Shown: positions 50,362-59,168 of the stretch, in pieces
Layout of the letters: each line of letters opens with the position of its first letter
Numbering within the stretch: position 1 is the stretch's first letter
Origin: Lysobacter sp.
GTDB taxonomy: Bacteria > Pseudomonadota > Gammaproteobacteria > Xanthomonadales > Xanthomonadaceae
Assembly: GCA_008015835.1 (NCBI GenBank)
Contig: SSGH01000015.1
Location: 62,001-126,000, forward strand
Direction of reading: 5' to 3'
DNA length: 64,000 nucleotides
Notes under the pieces: model-generated
What the model was told of the DNA's origin: nothing
What the model saw: only the letters and a program-made list of their open reading frames with translations
The model's database searches: none
Made by a program: the position numbers and the translations under genes

Positions 50362-51348
50362 TCAATCGACCGCGACCGCCTGCAGGATCGCGTTCGCGAG
50401 CGTCGCCGCGTCGCCGCTTTCGGCTTCGACCACCAAGCGATGCGCCGCCACCGCGACGAACAGGGCCTGCACGTCTTCCGGTAGCGCGTGCGCGCGGCCG
50501 AGCAACAGCGCATGCGCGCGCGCGGCGCGCAGCAGCGCCAAACCCGCGCGCGGCGACAGCCCGACGCGCACGCCGGGGTGATGCCGACTGCGCGCCAGCA
50601 AGCTCTGCACGTAGTCGATCAGCGCTTCGCTGGCGTGGATTTCGCTCACGGCGCGGCGCAGGGCGCGTACGTCGTCGGCGCCCAAGACGGCGCCCGCGCG
50701 CGCGATCAGATCGCGGCGATCGGCCCCCGCCAGCAGCGCGCGTTCGGCGTCGTCGGAGGGATAGCCCAGATGCAGCCGCAGCAAAAAACGATCGAGCTGC
50801 GAGTCCGGCAGCGGATAGGTGCCGGCCAGATCCACCGGGTTCTGCGTGGCGATCACGAAGAACGGGTCGGGCAGGGCGTGCGTAGCGCCGTCGACGGTGA
50901 CTTGATGCTCGGCCATGGCTTCGAGCAGCGCGCTTTGCGTGCGCGGCGGCGCGCGGTTGATCTCGTCCGCCAGCAGCACTTGCGCGAACACCGGACCGGG
51001 ATGGAATTGGAAACTGCGCGCCTGCGCGTCGAACACCGAAACGCCGACGATGTCCGATGGCAGCAGATCGGAGGTGAACTGCACGCGCTGAAAGCCTAGG
51101 CCCAGCGTCGCCGCCAGAGCATGCGCCAATGTGGTCTTGCCCAAGCCCGGCAAATCTTCGATCAGCACATGCCCGTCGGAGAGCAAGGCGACGAAGGCGA
51201 GTCGCACTTCGCGCGACTTGCCCAGCACCAGACCGTTCACCTGCGACTGCGCGCGTTCCAGCGCCTGCTTCAGCGACGGATCGAGCGCGACATTGGCCGC
51301 GCGAAGGGACGCACGATCCGACGACACCTCCTGCGCGTCGTTTAGCAT
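50362..51348 (-). CDS. MoxR-family AAA+ ATPase
   Basis: 328 residues from ATG 51348. Walker A LPGLGKTTLAHALA, Walker B VLLADEINRAPPRTQSALLE, sensor ATQNPVDLAGTYPLP, Arg finger region DRFLLRLHLGYP, and the lid domain (GLSPRAGLALLRAARAHALL). MoxR proteins assist assembly or activation of partner proteins carrying VWA domains. It is first in a minus-strand pair with the DUF58 gene, and divergent from the GT39 gene with 79 bp between. Confidence 0.95.
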   Translation of the reverse strand: MLNDAQEVSSDRASLRAANVALDPSLKQALERAQSQVNGLVLGKSREVRLAFVALLSDGHVLIEDLPGLGKTTLAHALAATLGLGFQRVQFTSDLLPSDIVGVSVFDAQARSFQFHPGPVFAQVLLADEINRAPPRTQSALLEAMAEHQVTVDGATHALPDPFFVIATQNPVDLAGTYPLPDSQLDRFLLRLHLGYPSDDAERALLAGADRRDLIARAGAVLGADDVRALRRAVSEIHASEALIDYVQSLLARSRHHPGVRVGLSPRAGLALLRAARAHALLLGRAHALPEDVQALFVAVAAHRLVVEAESGDAATLANAILQAVAVD

Positions 51349-51427
51349 GTGCGAAGTCCGGGGGATGGCATCACGTCGTTCTCCTAAGCGCTCCGAAGCG
51401 CCCCGCAGTGTACGAGACTCCGACAGC

Positions 51428-53320
51428 ATGCCGCACCCGCAGTTTCCGACAGCGCGCGATCGCGCGGCCCAGCGCGGGTTCGTCGCGCTCTGGCTGGCGG
51501 TCGTGCTGTGCAAATGCGTCCTCGCGACGCGCTTGCCGCTGTTCGTCGACGAGGCGTTCTACTGGCAGGAGGGCCAACACCCGGCCTGGGCGTATTCGGA
51601 CCTGCCGGGGCTCACCGCTTGGCTGGCGCGGCTGGGCGTGGAACTGGGCGGGCACGCGCCGCTGGGTCTGCGCTGGCCGTTTCTGCTGATCGCCGCCTGC
51701 GTGCCTTGGCAGGTGGTTGCGGTCGCGAGGCGCGAAGGCGCCGCGCTCGGCTTCGCGCCTTCGCAGGCTTGGGTCGCCGGGATGTTGGCGACCCTGCTGC
51801 CCTTGCTCGGCACGCTCGGTGTGTTGGCACTGCCCGATGTGCCGCTGGCGTTCGCCACGATGCTCTGTCTGGACGCGGGCACGCGATTGCTGCGCGGCCC
51901 CAGCGCGTCGGCGGCGGCGCTGCTCGCGCTGGGCTTGGTCGTCGGCGGTTTGACCCACTACCGCTTCGCTGCGGTGATCGGTCTGGGGTTCGTCGCCCTG
52001 CTGCTGTCGGCGGAGGGGCGCCGCGCGCTGCACGACCCGCGCGTGTGGGCGGCGGTGGCGGCGGGCGCCCTGGCCTGGTGGCCGTTGCTGTCGTGGAATG
52101 TAGAGAACGCCGACGCCGGCCTGCGCTTCCAACTCGTCGACCGGCACCCGTGGGCGTTCCACCCCGAAGCCGCGGTGTTTCTCGCCGTGCAGGCGGCGAT
52201 GGCGACGCCGCTGCTGTTGATCCTGCTGCTGCGCGCCGGTTTCGCGCTCTGCGGGCGCTCGACGCCGCCCGGCGCGCGCTATCTCGCGGTGTCGGGGCTG
52301 TCGGTGTGGCTGGCGTTTTTCGCGCTGGGGTTTTTCGCCGACAGCGAGCGCGTGAGTTTCCACTGGCCGTTGCCGGCGTATCTCGCGCTGTTGCCGCTCG
52401 TACCGTTCGCGCTGTCGCGCGGATCTTTGGGATGGCGGCGCGCGACCTGGGCGACGGCCGCGCTCGGCTTGATCGTCGGGTTGGGCTACTACGCGGCGGT
52501 GTCCTCGCCCGCGCTGCGCGAACGCGCCGCGAGCAGTAAGTGGTATCCGTCGAACTTCGCCGGTTGGGACGCCTTGGCGCGCGAAGTGTCGGCGCAGCGC
52601 GCGCGGATGCCGGCCGGCGCGCGCCTGCTCGCCGACGATTTCAAGATCGGCGCGGAATTGGGCTTCGCGTTGAACGACCCGCGCATTCCGGTGCTGGATC
52701 ACCCGTTGAATCATCATCACGGCCGCGCGCCGCAGTTGCGGTTATGGGGCCTGCAGCCGGCGCATCGGCGCGAACTCGGCGAGGCGCCGGTGCTGTTGAT
52801 CTTCGGCGCCACCGATGTCGAGTACAAGCAGCAACTGCGTCGCTATCACGACCTGTGCGCGATGGTCGGCCCGCTGCCGCCGCCGACCGTACTCAATGTC
52901 GATCGCGGCCGGCAGCGTTTTTTGCTGTTCGCGCTGCCGCCGACGGTCGCCGAAGGCCCATGCACGGCGCCGGCGATGGCGTGGATCGACGCGCCCGACG
53001 ACGGTGCGACGGTCGCGCGACGTTTCGCGGTGACGGGCTGGGCGTTCAAAGACGGGGTGGGGCTGCGGCGAGTGGAGGTGCTGGTCGACGGCCGCCCGGT
53101 CGCCGAGGCGCGTTACGGCATCGCCCGGCCCGAAGTCCCCGGGTTTTGGGCGAAATGGCGCGAAGGCGGCTCCACCGACCCGCAGCAGCCGAACGTCGGT
53201 TTCCGCGCCGACGTCGATTTGAGCGCGCGGCCGCCCGGCGCGTATCGCCTGGGCCTGCGGCTGCACGGCGAAGACGGCGCGATCGAAGATTGGCCCGAGC
53301 GCATCGTCGTGGTGCCGTAG
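51428..53320 (+). CDS. GT39-type membrane glycosyltransferase with C-terminal Ig-like domain
   Basis: 630 residues. The first periplasmic loop holds the catalytic Asp-Glu in LFVDEAFYWQ, as in ArnT/PMT proteins that use polyprenyl-phosphate sugars. About 10 membrane helices to residue 365. A soluble C-terminal region follows, ending with a beta-sandwich, Ig-like segment (IDAPDDGATVARRFAVTGWA, LRRVEVLVDGRPVAEARY, GAYRLGLRLHGEDG) that may bind the acceptor. The sugar and acceptor are unknown. Its TAG stop is formed by the head of a REP repeat. Confidence 0.82.
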   Translation: MPHPQFPTARDRAAQRGFVALWLAVVLCKCVLATRLPLFVDEAFYWQEGQHPAWAYSDLPGLTAWLARLGVELGGHAPLGLRWPFLLIAACVPWQVVAVARREGAALGFAPSQAWVAGMLATLLPLLGTLGVLALPDVPLAFATMLCLDAGTRLLRGPSASAAALLALGLVVGGLTHYRFAAVIGLGFVALLLSAEGRRALHDPRVWAAVAAGALAWWPLLSWNVENADAGLRFQLVDRHPWAFHPEAAVFLAVQAAMATPLLLILLLRAGFALCGRSTPPGARYLAVSGLSVWLAFFALGFFADSERVSFHWPLPAYLALLPLVPFALSRGSLGWRRATWATAALGLIVGLGYYAAVSSPALRERAASSKWYPSNFAGWDALAREVSAQRARMPAGARLLADDFKIGAELGFALNDPRIPVLDHPLNHHHGRAPQLRLWGLQPAHRRELGEAPVLLIFGATDVEYKQQLRRYHDLCAMVGPLPPPTVLNVDRGRQRFLLFALPPTVAEGPCTAPAMAWIDAPDDGATVARRFAVTGWAFKDGVGLRRVEVLVDGRPVAEARYGIARPEVPGFWAKWREGGSTDPQQPNVGFRADVDLSARPPGAYRLGLRLHGEDGAIEDWPERIVVVP

Positions 53321-53449
53321 AGCCGTAGAGCGGAGCGCAGCTCCGCTGAACACCCATCCCAAGACATGATTTGTAGAGCGAAGCGCAGCTCCGCTGAACA
53401 CCCATCCGCACCGATTGAGATGTTCAGCGGAGCTGCGCTCCGCTCTACC
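53316..53449. repeat. Three REP-like repeats (two direct, one inverted)
   Basis: Unit GTAGAGCGGAGCGCAGCTCC then GCTGAACACCCATCC. Copies at about 53325-53359 and 53373-53408, and an inverted copy at 53421-53448. The core AGCGGAGC-GCA-GCTCCGCT is an 8-bp hairpin. They lie between the GT39 gene and convergent maf. Confidence 0.85.
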
Positions 53450-53482
53450 TGGTCTTCGAGCGGTGCGTCGTCGAACGGCGCC

Positions 53483-54106
53483 TCATGGAATCGCATAGCC
53501 CGCTTCGCGCAGCAGCCGTGCGGTGGCGATCAGCGGCAGGCCGATCAAGGCGGTCGGGTCGCGGGTCTCGATCGCCTCGAACAATGCGATACCGAGGCCC
53601 TCGGATTTGAAACTGCCGGCGCAGTCCAGCGGCCGTTCGCGCGCGACGTAGCGTGCGATTTCGTCGGTCCTCAGCGCGCGGAACCGCACCACGGTGACGT
53701 CGAGCGCTTCGAGGCGACGGCCGTTCGGTCCGGCGAGACACAGCGCGGTGAGGAAGCGCACCGCGCGCCCCGACATCGCGGCGAGCTGCGCCTCGGCGTT
53801 CTCGACGGCGCCGGGTTTGCCCAGTGGCCGGCCGTCGAGTTCGGCGACTTGGTCGGAGCCGATCGCCCAGGCGTTCGCTGGTCCGCCCTCCGGGCCGAGC
53901 CCATCGCGAGCGAGCGCGCCGCGAGCGAGAGCTGCCTCGGCTTTGGCTGCGGCCAGCCGCACGGCGAGGGCGTCCGGCGTTTCGCCCGGCTGCGGGGTTT
54001 CGTCGGTCTCGGGCCGCGCCACCGCGAATTCGACGCCCAGCCGAGACAGCAGTTCGCGCCGATACGGCGAAGTCGAGGCGAGAATCAGCGATGGAGCGGC
54101 GGACAT
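53483..54106 (-). CDS. Maf-family nucleotide pyrophosphatase (YceF type)
   Basis: 207 residues. House-cleaning pyrophosphatase for non-canonical or methylated nucleotides, probably 7-methyl-GTP by the YceF-like neighbourhood. The N-terminal ILASTSPYRRELLSRLGVEF, the central GSDQVAELDGRPLGKPG and the C-terminal CAGSFKSEGLGIALFE with IETRDPTALIGLPL fit the family. In E. coli yceF is also next to and divergent from yceD-rpmF. A 10-bp gap separates it from the upstream small membrane protein. Confidence 0.92.
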   Translation of the reverse strand: MSAAPSLILASTSPYRRELLSRLGVEFAVARPETDETPQPGETPDALAVRLAAAKAEAALARGALARDGLGPEGGPANAWAIGSDQVAELDGRPLGKPGAVENAEAQLAAMSGRAVRFLTALCLAGPNGRRLEALDVTVVRFRALRTDEIARYVARERPLDCAGSFKSEGLGIALFEAIETRDPTALIGLPLIATARLLREAGYAIP

Positions 54107-54116
54107 TCGACCGGGC

Positions 54117-54479
54117 TCAGGGCGCGACTGCGCGGGCCCGCTCGATCACGCTGAGCTGTTGGTCGATCCGCTGCCGGGCGGCGTCCATCGAGGCGCGCAT
54201 TTCGTCCAAGCGCTGCGACGACGCGGTTTCGCCGTACTGCTGCAGCCACAACCGCTGGCGCAGCATTTCCTGCAGCGCGGTGCGCACGGTGTCGTCTTCC
54301 GCCCCAGTCGCAGCCTCGATTTCTGTGCGCGCGGTGCGCAGACGGGCTTCGAAGGCATCCGCCGCGTCGAGCAAGCGGAGCAGGGCGTCGCGGTGCCGGC
54401 GGCCGCGGCGGCGCACCCACCATGCCGCGCTCAGCGCGACGGCGACAACCGCGAAAAAGGAAAGCGTGAGAACGGTCAC
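54117..54479 (-). CDS. Small single-helix coiled-coil protein, unknown
   Basis: 120 residues if started at GTG 54479; an in-frame ATG at 54632 would add a basic 51-residue stretch that overlaps the yceD promoter and is less likely. One membrane helix (TLSFFAVVAVALSAAWWV) then a charged alpha-helical region (HRDALLRLLDAADAFEARLR, LDEMRASMDAARQRIDQQL) fit for a coiled coil. Cotranscribed with maf. Confidence 0.6.
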   Translation of the reverse strand: MTVLTLSFFAVVAVALSAAWWVRRRGRRHRDALLRLLDAADAFEARLRTARTEIEAATGAEDDTVRTALQEMLRQRLWLQQYGETASSQRLDEMRASMDAARQRIDQQLSVIERARAVAP

Positions 54480-54603
54480 GACGGCGCATCGAATCGGGGC
54501 CGACAGTCTGCCGTGGCCTTCGGACGCCGGCAATCGGCGCACGCGCAGGCCGCGACCGCCGTCGCGAACGCGGCGAAAAGCCCATCGCGACAAGGCCTTG
54601 GGT

Positions 54604-54632
54604 TTGACACGCCTGCGGACGGCCTCTAACAT
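54604..54632 (+). promoter_or_regulatory. Near-consensus sigma70 promoter of yceD
   Basis: -35 TTGACA (54604-54609), 17-bp spacer, -10 TAACAT (54627-54632). The yceD ATG is at 54643, so the predicted transcript would have a leader of only about 3-4 nt. Confidence 0.85.
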
Positions 54633-54642
54633 TCCGCGTCTT

Positions 54643-55173
54643 ATGTCCGCTGAAGTGCCCGAAGTTTTGGACGCTTGGCGTATGGTGGCGGCCCGGCGCA
54701 GTTTCGACGGCCGGACGCCGCTGGCTGCGATGGCCCGCCTCCGCGATCTGCTCGCTGACGACCAGGGAGAAGTCCGCTTCTCGCTGGAGTTCGGCCAGGA
54801 CGCGCTGCGGGTGTCGTTCGTGGAGCTTCGGATCGACGCCGAACTGCCGCTGATCTGTCAGCGCAGTCTGCAGCGGTTCCTGTTCCCGGTGGCGTTGGTG
54901 CAGCGGCTCGGTTTGGTGCGCGCGTCCAGCGACACGATCGACGCCGACGAAGCCGCGCTGCCGCCCGGTTACGAAGCGTTGGGCGTCGAAGACGACGGTC
55001 TGCTGCGGCCTGCGGAGTTGGTCGAGGACGAATTGATCCTCGCCGTGCCGCTGGTGCCGGTGCGGCCCGGCAGCGAGGCGTTGGAACGCGATTGGCCGGC
55101 GCAGCCGGACGAGCGCGCCGGCGCCAACCCGTTCGCGGCGTTGGCGGCGCTCAAGCGCGGCGATCCCGCGTAG
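54643..55173 (+). CDS. yceD: YceD/DUF177-family protein
   Basis: 176 residues. In other bacteria YceD takes part in 23S rRNA maturation and is almost always next to rpmF. Signature segments: VRFSLEFGQDALRVSFVELR, ICQRSLQRFLFPV (the conserved Cys-Q-R) and LRPAELVEDELILAVPLVP. The C-terminus NPFAALAALK is typical. The start at ATG 54643 is close behind a strong promoter, so the message may be leaderless. Confidence 0.93.
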   Translation: MSAEVPEVLDAWRMVAARRSFDGRTPLAAMARLRDLLADDQGEVRFSLEFGQDALRVSFVELRIDAELPLICQRSLQRFLFPVALVQRLGLVRASSDTIDADEAALPPGYEALGVEDDGLLRPAELVEDELILAVPLVPVRPGSEALERDWPAQPDERAGANPFAALAALKRGDPA

Positions 55174-55314
55174 CGCGTCCAGCGACGGTCGCGGGCGAAG
55201 CGGATCGGAATCGAACCGCGGACGCACCGCATCCAACCGCACCAAACCGAAGTTCGTTACCCGTTTTTCTCAATCGTTTTCACCATTTTCGAGCGTTGAA
55301 GCCGGAGCAATCCC

Positions 55315-55509
55315 ATGGCAGTCCAGAAATCCCGAGTCACTCCTTCCCGTCGCGGCCAACGCCGTTCGCACGACGCCCTCACCGCCAAGCAATTGGCGAC
55401 CGACCCGACCTCGGGCGAGATTCACCTGCGTCATCACGTCACCAAGGACGGCTACTACCGCGGCCGTCGCGTGATCGCTCCCAAGGTCAAGGTCGTCGAC
55501 GAAGAGTGA
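55315..55509 (+). CDS. rpmF: 50S ribosomal protein L32
   Basis: 64 residues. The N-terminal [20 protein letters not shown] and YYRGRRVI near the end are diagnostic. It lacks the zinc-binding Cys pairs found in some L32 forms, as is usual in gammaproteobacteria. GGAG lies 8 bases before the ATG. It follows yceD by 141 bp and precedes fabH, with plsX absent between them. Confidence 0.97.
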   Translation: MAVQKSRVTPSRRGQRRSHDALTAKQLATDPTSGEIHLRHHVTKDGYYRGRRVIAPKVKVVDEE

Positions 55510-55654
55510 TCCCGTCGAAGCCGTTCGCGGCGGTATTCGACTGCGTCGTCGACGCGTCGTTACGGCTGCGTTCGGAGTCGCGCGCCGACGCCGCTTCGCG
55601 GCCGCAGGCGCCGGCTAGGAAGCCGGTCGGCGACACGACCCATTTCGATGCGAG

Positions 55655-55679
55655 CGATGCGGCCGTCATGGCCGCATCG
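55655..55679 (+). other. Strong hairpin between rpmF and fabH
   Basis: CGATGCGGCC-GTCAT-GGCCGCATCG, a perfect 10-bp stem followed by TCGTTTCC. It may be an attenuator, a weak terminator or an mRNA end-stabiliser. Confidence 0.6.
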
Positions 55680-55714
55680 TCGTTTCCACGGGCTTCCTTG
55701 AGGTAACGACGGGC

Positions 55715-56695
55715 ATGAGCCAACAGCTTTACGCGCGAATCGCGGGCACGGGCAGCTATTTGCCCGAAAAAATCCTGACCAACGACGATCTGTCGAAGAT
55801 CGTCGACACCAGCGACGAATGGATCGCGGCGCGCACCGGCATCCGTCAGCGGCACATCGCCGCCGAGGGCGAAACCACGTCGGATCTCGGCTACAACGCG
55901 GCGGTGCGCGCGCTCGAAGCGGCGGGCGTCGAGGCGTCGGAAATCGATCTGATCGTCGTCGGCACGACCACGCCGGACCTGATCTTTCCGTCCACCGCAT
56001 GCTTGATCCAGCATCGTTTGGGCGCGAACGGCTGTGCGGCGTTCGACGTCAACGCCGCGTGTTCGGGGTTCGTCTACGCGCTGACGGTCGCCGACAAATT
56101 CATCCGTTCCGGCGCCGCGAAGACGGCGTTGGTGATCGGCTCCGAAACGCTGACGCGCATGGTCGATTGGAACGAACGCACCACCTGCGTGCTGTTCGGC
56201 GACGGCGCCGGCGCGGTAGTGCTCAAAGCGGACGCCGAAACCGGCATCCTCAGTACGCACATGCACGCCGACGGCGGCAAGAAAGAATTGCTGTGGAACC
56301 CGGTCGGCGTCTCCGTCGGTTTCAAGCCCGAAGAGAAGAACGCCGGCGTTCGCATCCTGATGACCGGCAACGAAGTGTTCAAACACGCCGTGAAAGCGCT
56401 GGATTCCGTGGTCGAAGAGACGCTCGAGGCGAACGGTCTGGATCGTCACGATATCGATTGGCTGATTCCGCATCAGGCCAACTTGCGCATCATCGAAGCG
56501 ACCGCCAAGCGTCTGGACATGCCGATGGAACGCGTGATCGTCACCGTCGACCGGCACGGCAACACGTCGTCGGGATCGGTGCCGCTCGCGCTCGACGAGG
56601 CAGTGCGCTCGGGCAAGATCCAACGCGGGCAGTTGCTGCTGCTCGAAGCCTTCGGCGGCGGTTTCACCTGGGGATCGGCGCTGCTGCGCTATTGA
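55715..56695 (+). CDS. fabH: Beta-ketoacyl-ACP synthase III
   Basis: 326 residues. Condenses acetyl-CoA (or a branched acyl-CoA) with malonyl-ACP to start fatty-acid synthesis. Catalytic Cys in [14 protein letters not shown], His in [11 protein letters not shown], Asn in [15 protein letters not shown]. The N-terminus [17 protein letters not shown] and the C-terminus [16 protein letters not shown] are full length. First of the fab genes; the next gene, fabD, is 510 bp away. Confidence 0.97.
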   Translation: MSQQLYARIAGTGSYLPEKILTNDDLSKIVDTSDEWIAARTGIRQRHIAAEGETTSDLGYNAAVRALEAAGVEASEIDLIVVGTTTPDLIFPSTACLIQHRLGANGCAAFDVNAACSGFVYALTVADKFIRSGAAKTALVIGSETLTRMVDWNERTTCVLFGDGAGAVVLKADAETGILSTHMHADGGKKELLWNPVGVSVGFKPEEKNAGVRILMTGNEVFKHAVKALDSVVEETLEANGLDRHDIDWLIPHQANLRIIEATAKRLDMPMERVIVTVDRHGNTSSGSVPLALDEAVRSGKIQRGQLLLLEAFGGGFTWGSALLRY

Positions 56696-57205
56696 GGCGA
56701 TCGGTTTCGCCGTCGCCGCCGCTTCCGACGCGGACGTTGTCATCCCAGCCGATGTGTTGCACGAAGCCCGCCTCGCCGCGGGCTTCGTCGTTTCGCGGGC
56801 GCCTCGCGTGCGCGATGCGCTGCGATTCGCCGGGTCGCGCCTCGCCATCGATCCGCTCGGTCGATCGATCGCGGACGCGCCGCAGCCGTCGTCTATCCCT
56901 CGGCCGAGTCGACGTCGGGACGGTCGCACTCCGGCGCGTCTCGTCTCGCATCCGACGAACGCGCGGACGCCCGTGGACATACGCCCTCGTACAGACAGAC
57001 GGCGGGATTCGCCCGTATCATTCGCAACCGTTTCCGGGCCGCGCTTTCGAGCGCCGTTTCGGAACAGGCCGCCCCTCGCGTCGACAGGTCGCCGAACGGG
57101 TTGTCGTCCGCCATTTCCGCCCCATGTCTTCCCCAAGCTTGTCTTCACCCACGCTTGTCCTCACCGACGTTTGTCCTCACCCACGTTTCCGCACAGGCCG
57201 ACCGA
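56696..57205 (+). other. 510-bp gap between fabH and fabD
   Basis: No convincing gene. It holds an 11-bp stem hairpin (ACGAAGCCCGC-CTCGCC-GCGGGCTTCGT, 56761-56788) that may be a terminator or attenuator, and three 16-bp tandem repeats just before fabD. The length is unusual within a fab cluster. Confidence 0.6.
57138..57185 (+). repeat. Three 16-bp tandem repeats upstream of fabD
   Basis: CTTGTCTTCACCCACG, CTTGTCCTCACCGACG, TTTGTCCTCACCCACG, with a decayed fourth copy before them (57125-57137). The array ends 20 bp before the GTG start of fabD, so it lies in the leader. Confidence 0.8.
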
Positions 57206-58171
57206 GTGACCGCTACCACCGACGCGAACGATCCCACGCTCGCTTTCGTCTTTCCCGGCCAGGGTTCGCAGTCGGTCGGTATGCTGGCGGAACTGGCCGA
57301 GTTGCACGCCTCGATCCGCCACGACTTCGCCGAAGCCTCCGATGGCGCGGGCGTCGATCTGTGGGCGCTCTCGCAACAAGGTCCGGAAGAGCAGCTCAAT
57401 CGCACCGAGTACACGCAGCCCGCGCTGCTCGCCGCGAGCGTCGCGGTGTGGCGGTTGTGGCGCGCGCAGGGCGGCGCATTGCCGGCGGCGCTCGCCGGCC
57501 ACAGCTTGGGCGAATACACCGCGCTGGTCGCCGCCGAGGCCTTGTCGCTGCGCGAAGCCGCGCATTTGGTGCGCATTCGCGGCCAATTGATGCAAGCCGC
57601 CGCGCCCGCCGGTAGCGGCGCGATGGCGGCGGTGATCGGCGTCGACGACGACATCGTGCGCGGCGTCTGCGAGGAGGTCTCCGGCCGCGAGGTCGTGGTG
57701 CCCGCCAATTTCAATTCGCCGGGCCAGATCGTGATCGGCGGCCATGCCGCGGCGGTCGATCGCGCGGCCGAGTTGTTGACCGAACGCGGCGCGCGCAAAG
57801 TCGCACGTCTGGCGGTGAGCGTGCCCTCGCACACGCCGCTGATGCGCGATGCGGCGAATCGCTTGGCCGAGACCATGCAAGGCTTGGCGTGGCGCGAACC
57901 GACGATGCCGATCGTGCAGAACGTCGACGGCGACATTCACGCGGGCGCGGATGCCGTGCGCGATGCGCTGGTGCGCCAGTTGTATCTGCCGGTGCAGTGG
58001 ACCGCCTGCGTGCGAACGCTGGCCGCGCGCGGCATCGTGCGCATCGCCGAATGCGGCCCCGGCAAAGTGCTGTGCGGTTTGAACAAGCGCATCGAAAAAT
58101 CCATCGAGAACCGCGCGCTCGGCGCCGTCGGCGATTTCGAAGCCGCGCTGCAGGCCTGGTCCGCGGCTTGA
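57206..58171 (+). CDS. fabD: Malonyl-CoA:ACP transacylase
   Basis: 321 residues from GTG 57206, chosen because the family begins close to LAFVFPGQGSQSVGML. Transfers malonyl from CoA to ACP. Nucleophile Ser in AGHSLGEYTALV, Arg in RIRGQLMQ, His in SVPSHTPLM, and Gln in the N-terminal GQGSQ. An upstream in-frame ATG (57101) would add residues encoded by the tandem repeats and is not likely. Confidence 0.95.
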   Translation: MTATTDANDPTLAFVFPGQGSQSVGMLAELAELHASIRHDFAEASDGAGVDLWALSQQGPEEQLNRTEYTQPALLAASVAVWRLWRAQGGALPAALAGHSLGEYTALVAAEALSLREAAHLVRIRGQLMQAAAPAGSGAMAAVIGVDDDIVRGVCEEVSGREVVVPANFNSPGQIVIGGHAAAVDRAAELLTERGARKVARLAVSVPSHTPLMRDAANRLAETMQGLAWREPTMPIVQNVDGDIHAGADAVRDALVRQLYLPVQWTACVRTLAARGIVRIAECGPGKVLCGLNKRIEKSIENRALGAVGDFEAALQAWSAA

Positions 58172-58244
58172 CGCTTCGACGCTGCTCGCCGCCCATCGCC
58201 GCGCTCGCCTCTCTTTTCACGACGACACGAACCGACGCTTTGTC

Positions 58245-59015
58245 ATGACTCCCGATTCCGATTCCGTCTCCGTCTCCCGTCCGCTCGCCAGCGAAATCGC
58301 GCTCGTCACCGGCGCCAGTCGCGGCATCGGCGCCGCGATCGCCGATACCTTGGCCGCGCAGGGCGCGACCGTGATCGGCACCGCCACCAGCGACAGCGGC
58401 GCGGAAGCCATAGGCGCGCGTCTGGCGCCGCTCGGCGGCCACGGGCGCAAACTCGACGTCGCCGACGGCGATGCGGTCGTGGCGTTGATCGACGACATCG
58501 CCAAGGAGTTCGGCGCCGTCTCCATCCTGGTCAACAACGCCGGCATCACCCGCGACAATCTGTTGATGCGCATGAAAGACGAGGAATGGCAGGCCATTCT
58601 CGACACCAACCTCAGCAGCGTGTATCGCACCAGCAAGGCGGTGATGCGCGGCATGATGAAGGCGCGCAAGGGCCGCATCGTCAACATCGCGTCGGTGATC
58701 GGCGTCACCGGCAACGCCGGACAAACCAATTACGCCGCCGCCAAAGCCGGCATCATCGCCTTCAGCAAATCGCTGGCGAAGGAAATCGGTTCGCGCGGCA
58801 TCACGGTGAATGTGGTGGCGCCGGGTTTCATCGATACCGATATGACCCGCGCGTTGCCCGATTCGGCGAAAGAGGGCTTGCTCGGCCAAATCGCGCTCGG
58901 CCGCCTCGGCGAGGCGCAGAACATCGCGGACGCGGTGGCCTTTCTTGCCGGCCCCGGCGCCGCCTACATCACCGGCGAAACCCTCCACGTCAACGGCGGG
59001 ATGTACATGCCATGA
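58245..59015 (+). CDS. fabG: 3-oxoacyl-ACP reductase
   Basis: 256 residues. NADPH-dependent SDR enzyme. Cofactor motif TGASRGIGAAIA, NNAGITRDNL, catalytic Ser in NIASVIG and Tyr-Lys in NYAAAKAG, and the C-terminal GETLHVNGGMYM. It follows fabD by 73 bp. Confidence 0.97.
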   Translation: MTPDSDSVSVSRPLASEIALVTGASRGIGAAIADTLAAQGATVIGTATSDSGAEAIGARLAPLGGHGRKLDVADGDAVVALIDDIAKEFGAVSILVNNAGITRDNLLMRMKDEEWQAILDTNLSSVYRTSKAVMRGMMKARKGRIVNIASVIGVTGNAGQTNYAAAKAGIIAFSKSLAKEIGSRGITVNVVAPGFIDTDMTRALPDSAKEGLLGQIALGRLGEAQNIADAVAFLAGPGAAYITGETLHVNGGMYMP

Positions 59016-59168
59016 CGCCGTCGATTCGCGCGCGATCGGCCTCCTACAGCCGCAGAACGCCCTGCTTTACGGCTAAGTGATTGAATCGAAAAGACGCCGC
59101 CGGGCCTGTTGCGGGCTCGGCTTTCCCTTACACTATTCCCTGCGATATCCATCCGGAGTACACCACCC

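Noticed and set aside
53316..53449. Repeats considered as a CRISPR array
   Set aside because: Only three units, one inverted, self-complementary, with unequal spacing and no cas genes; fits REP elements.
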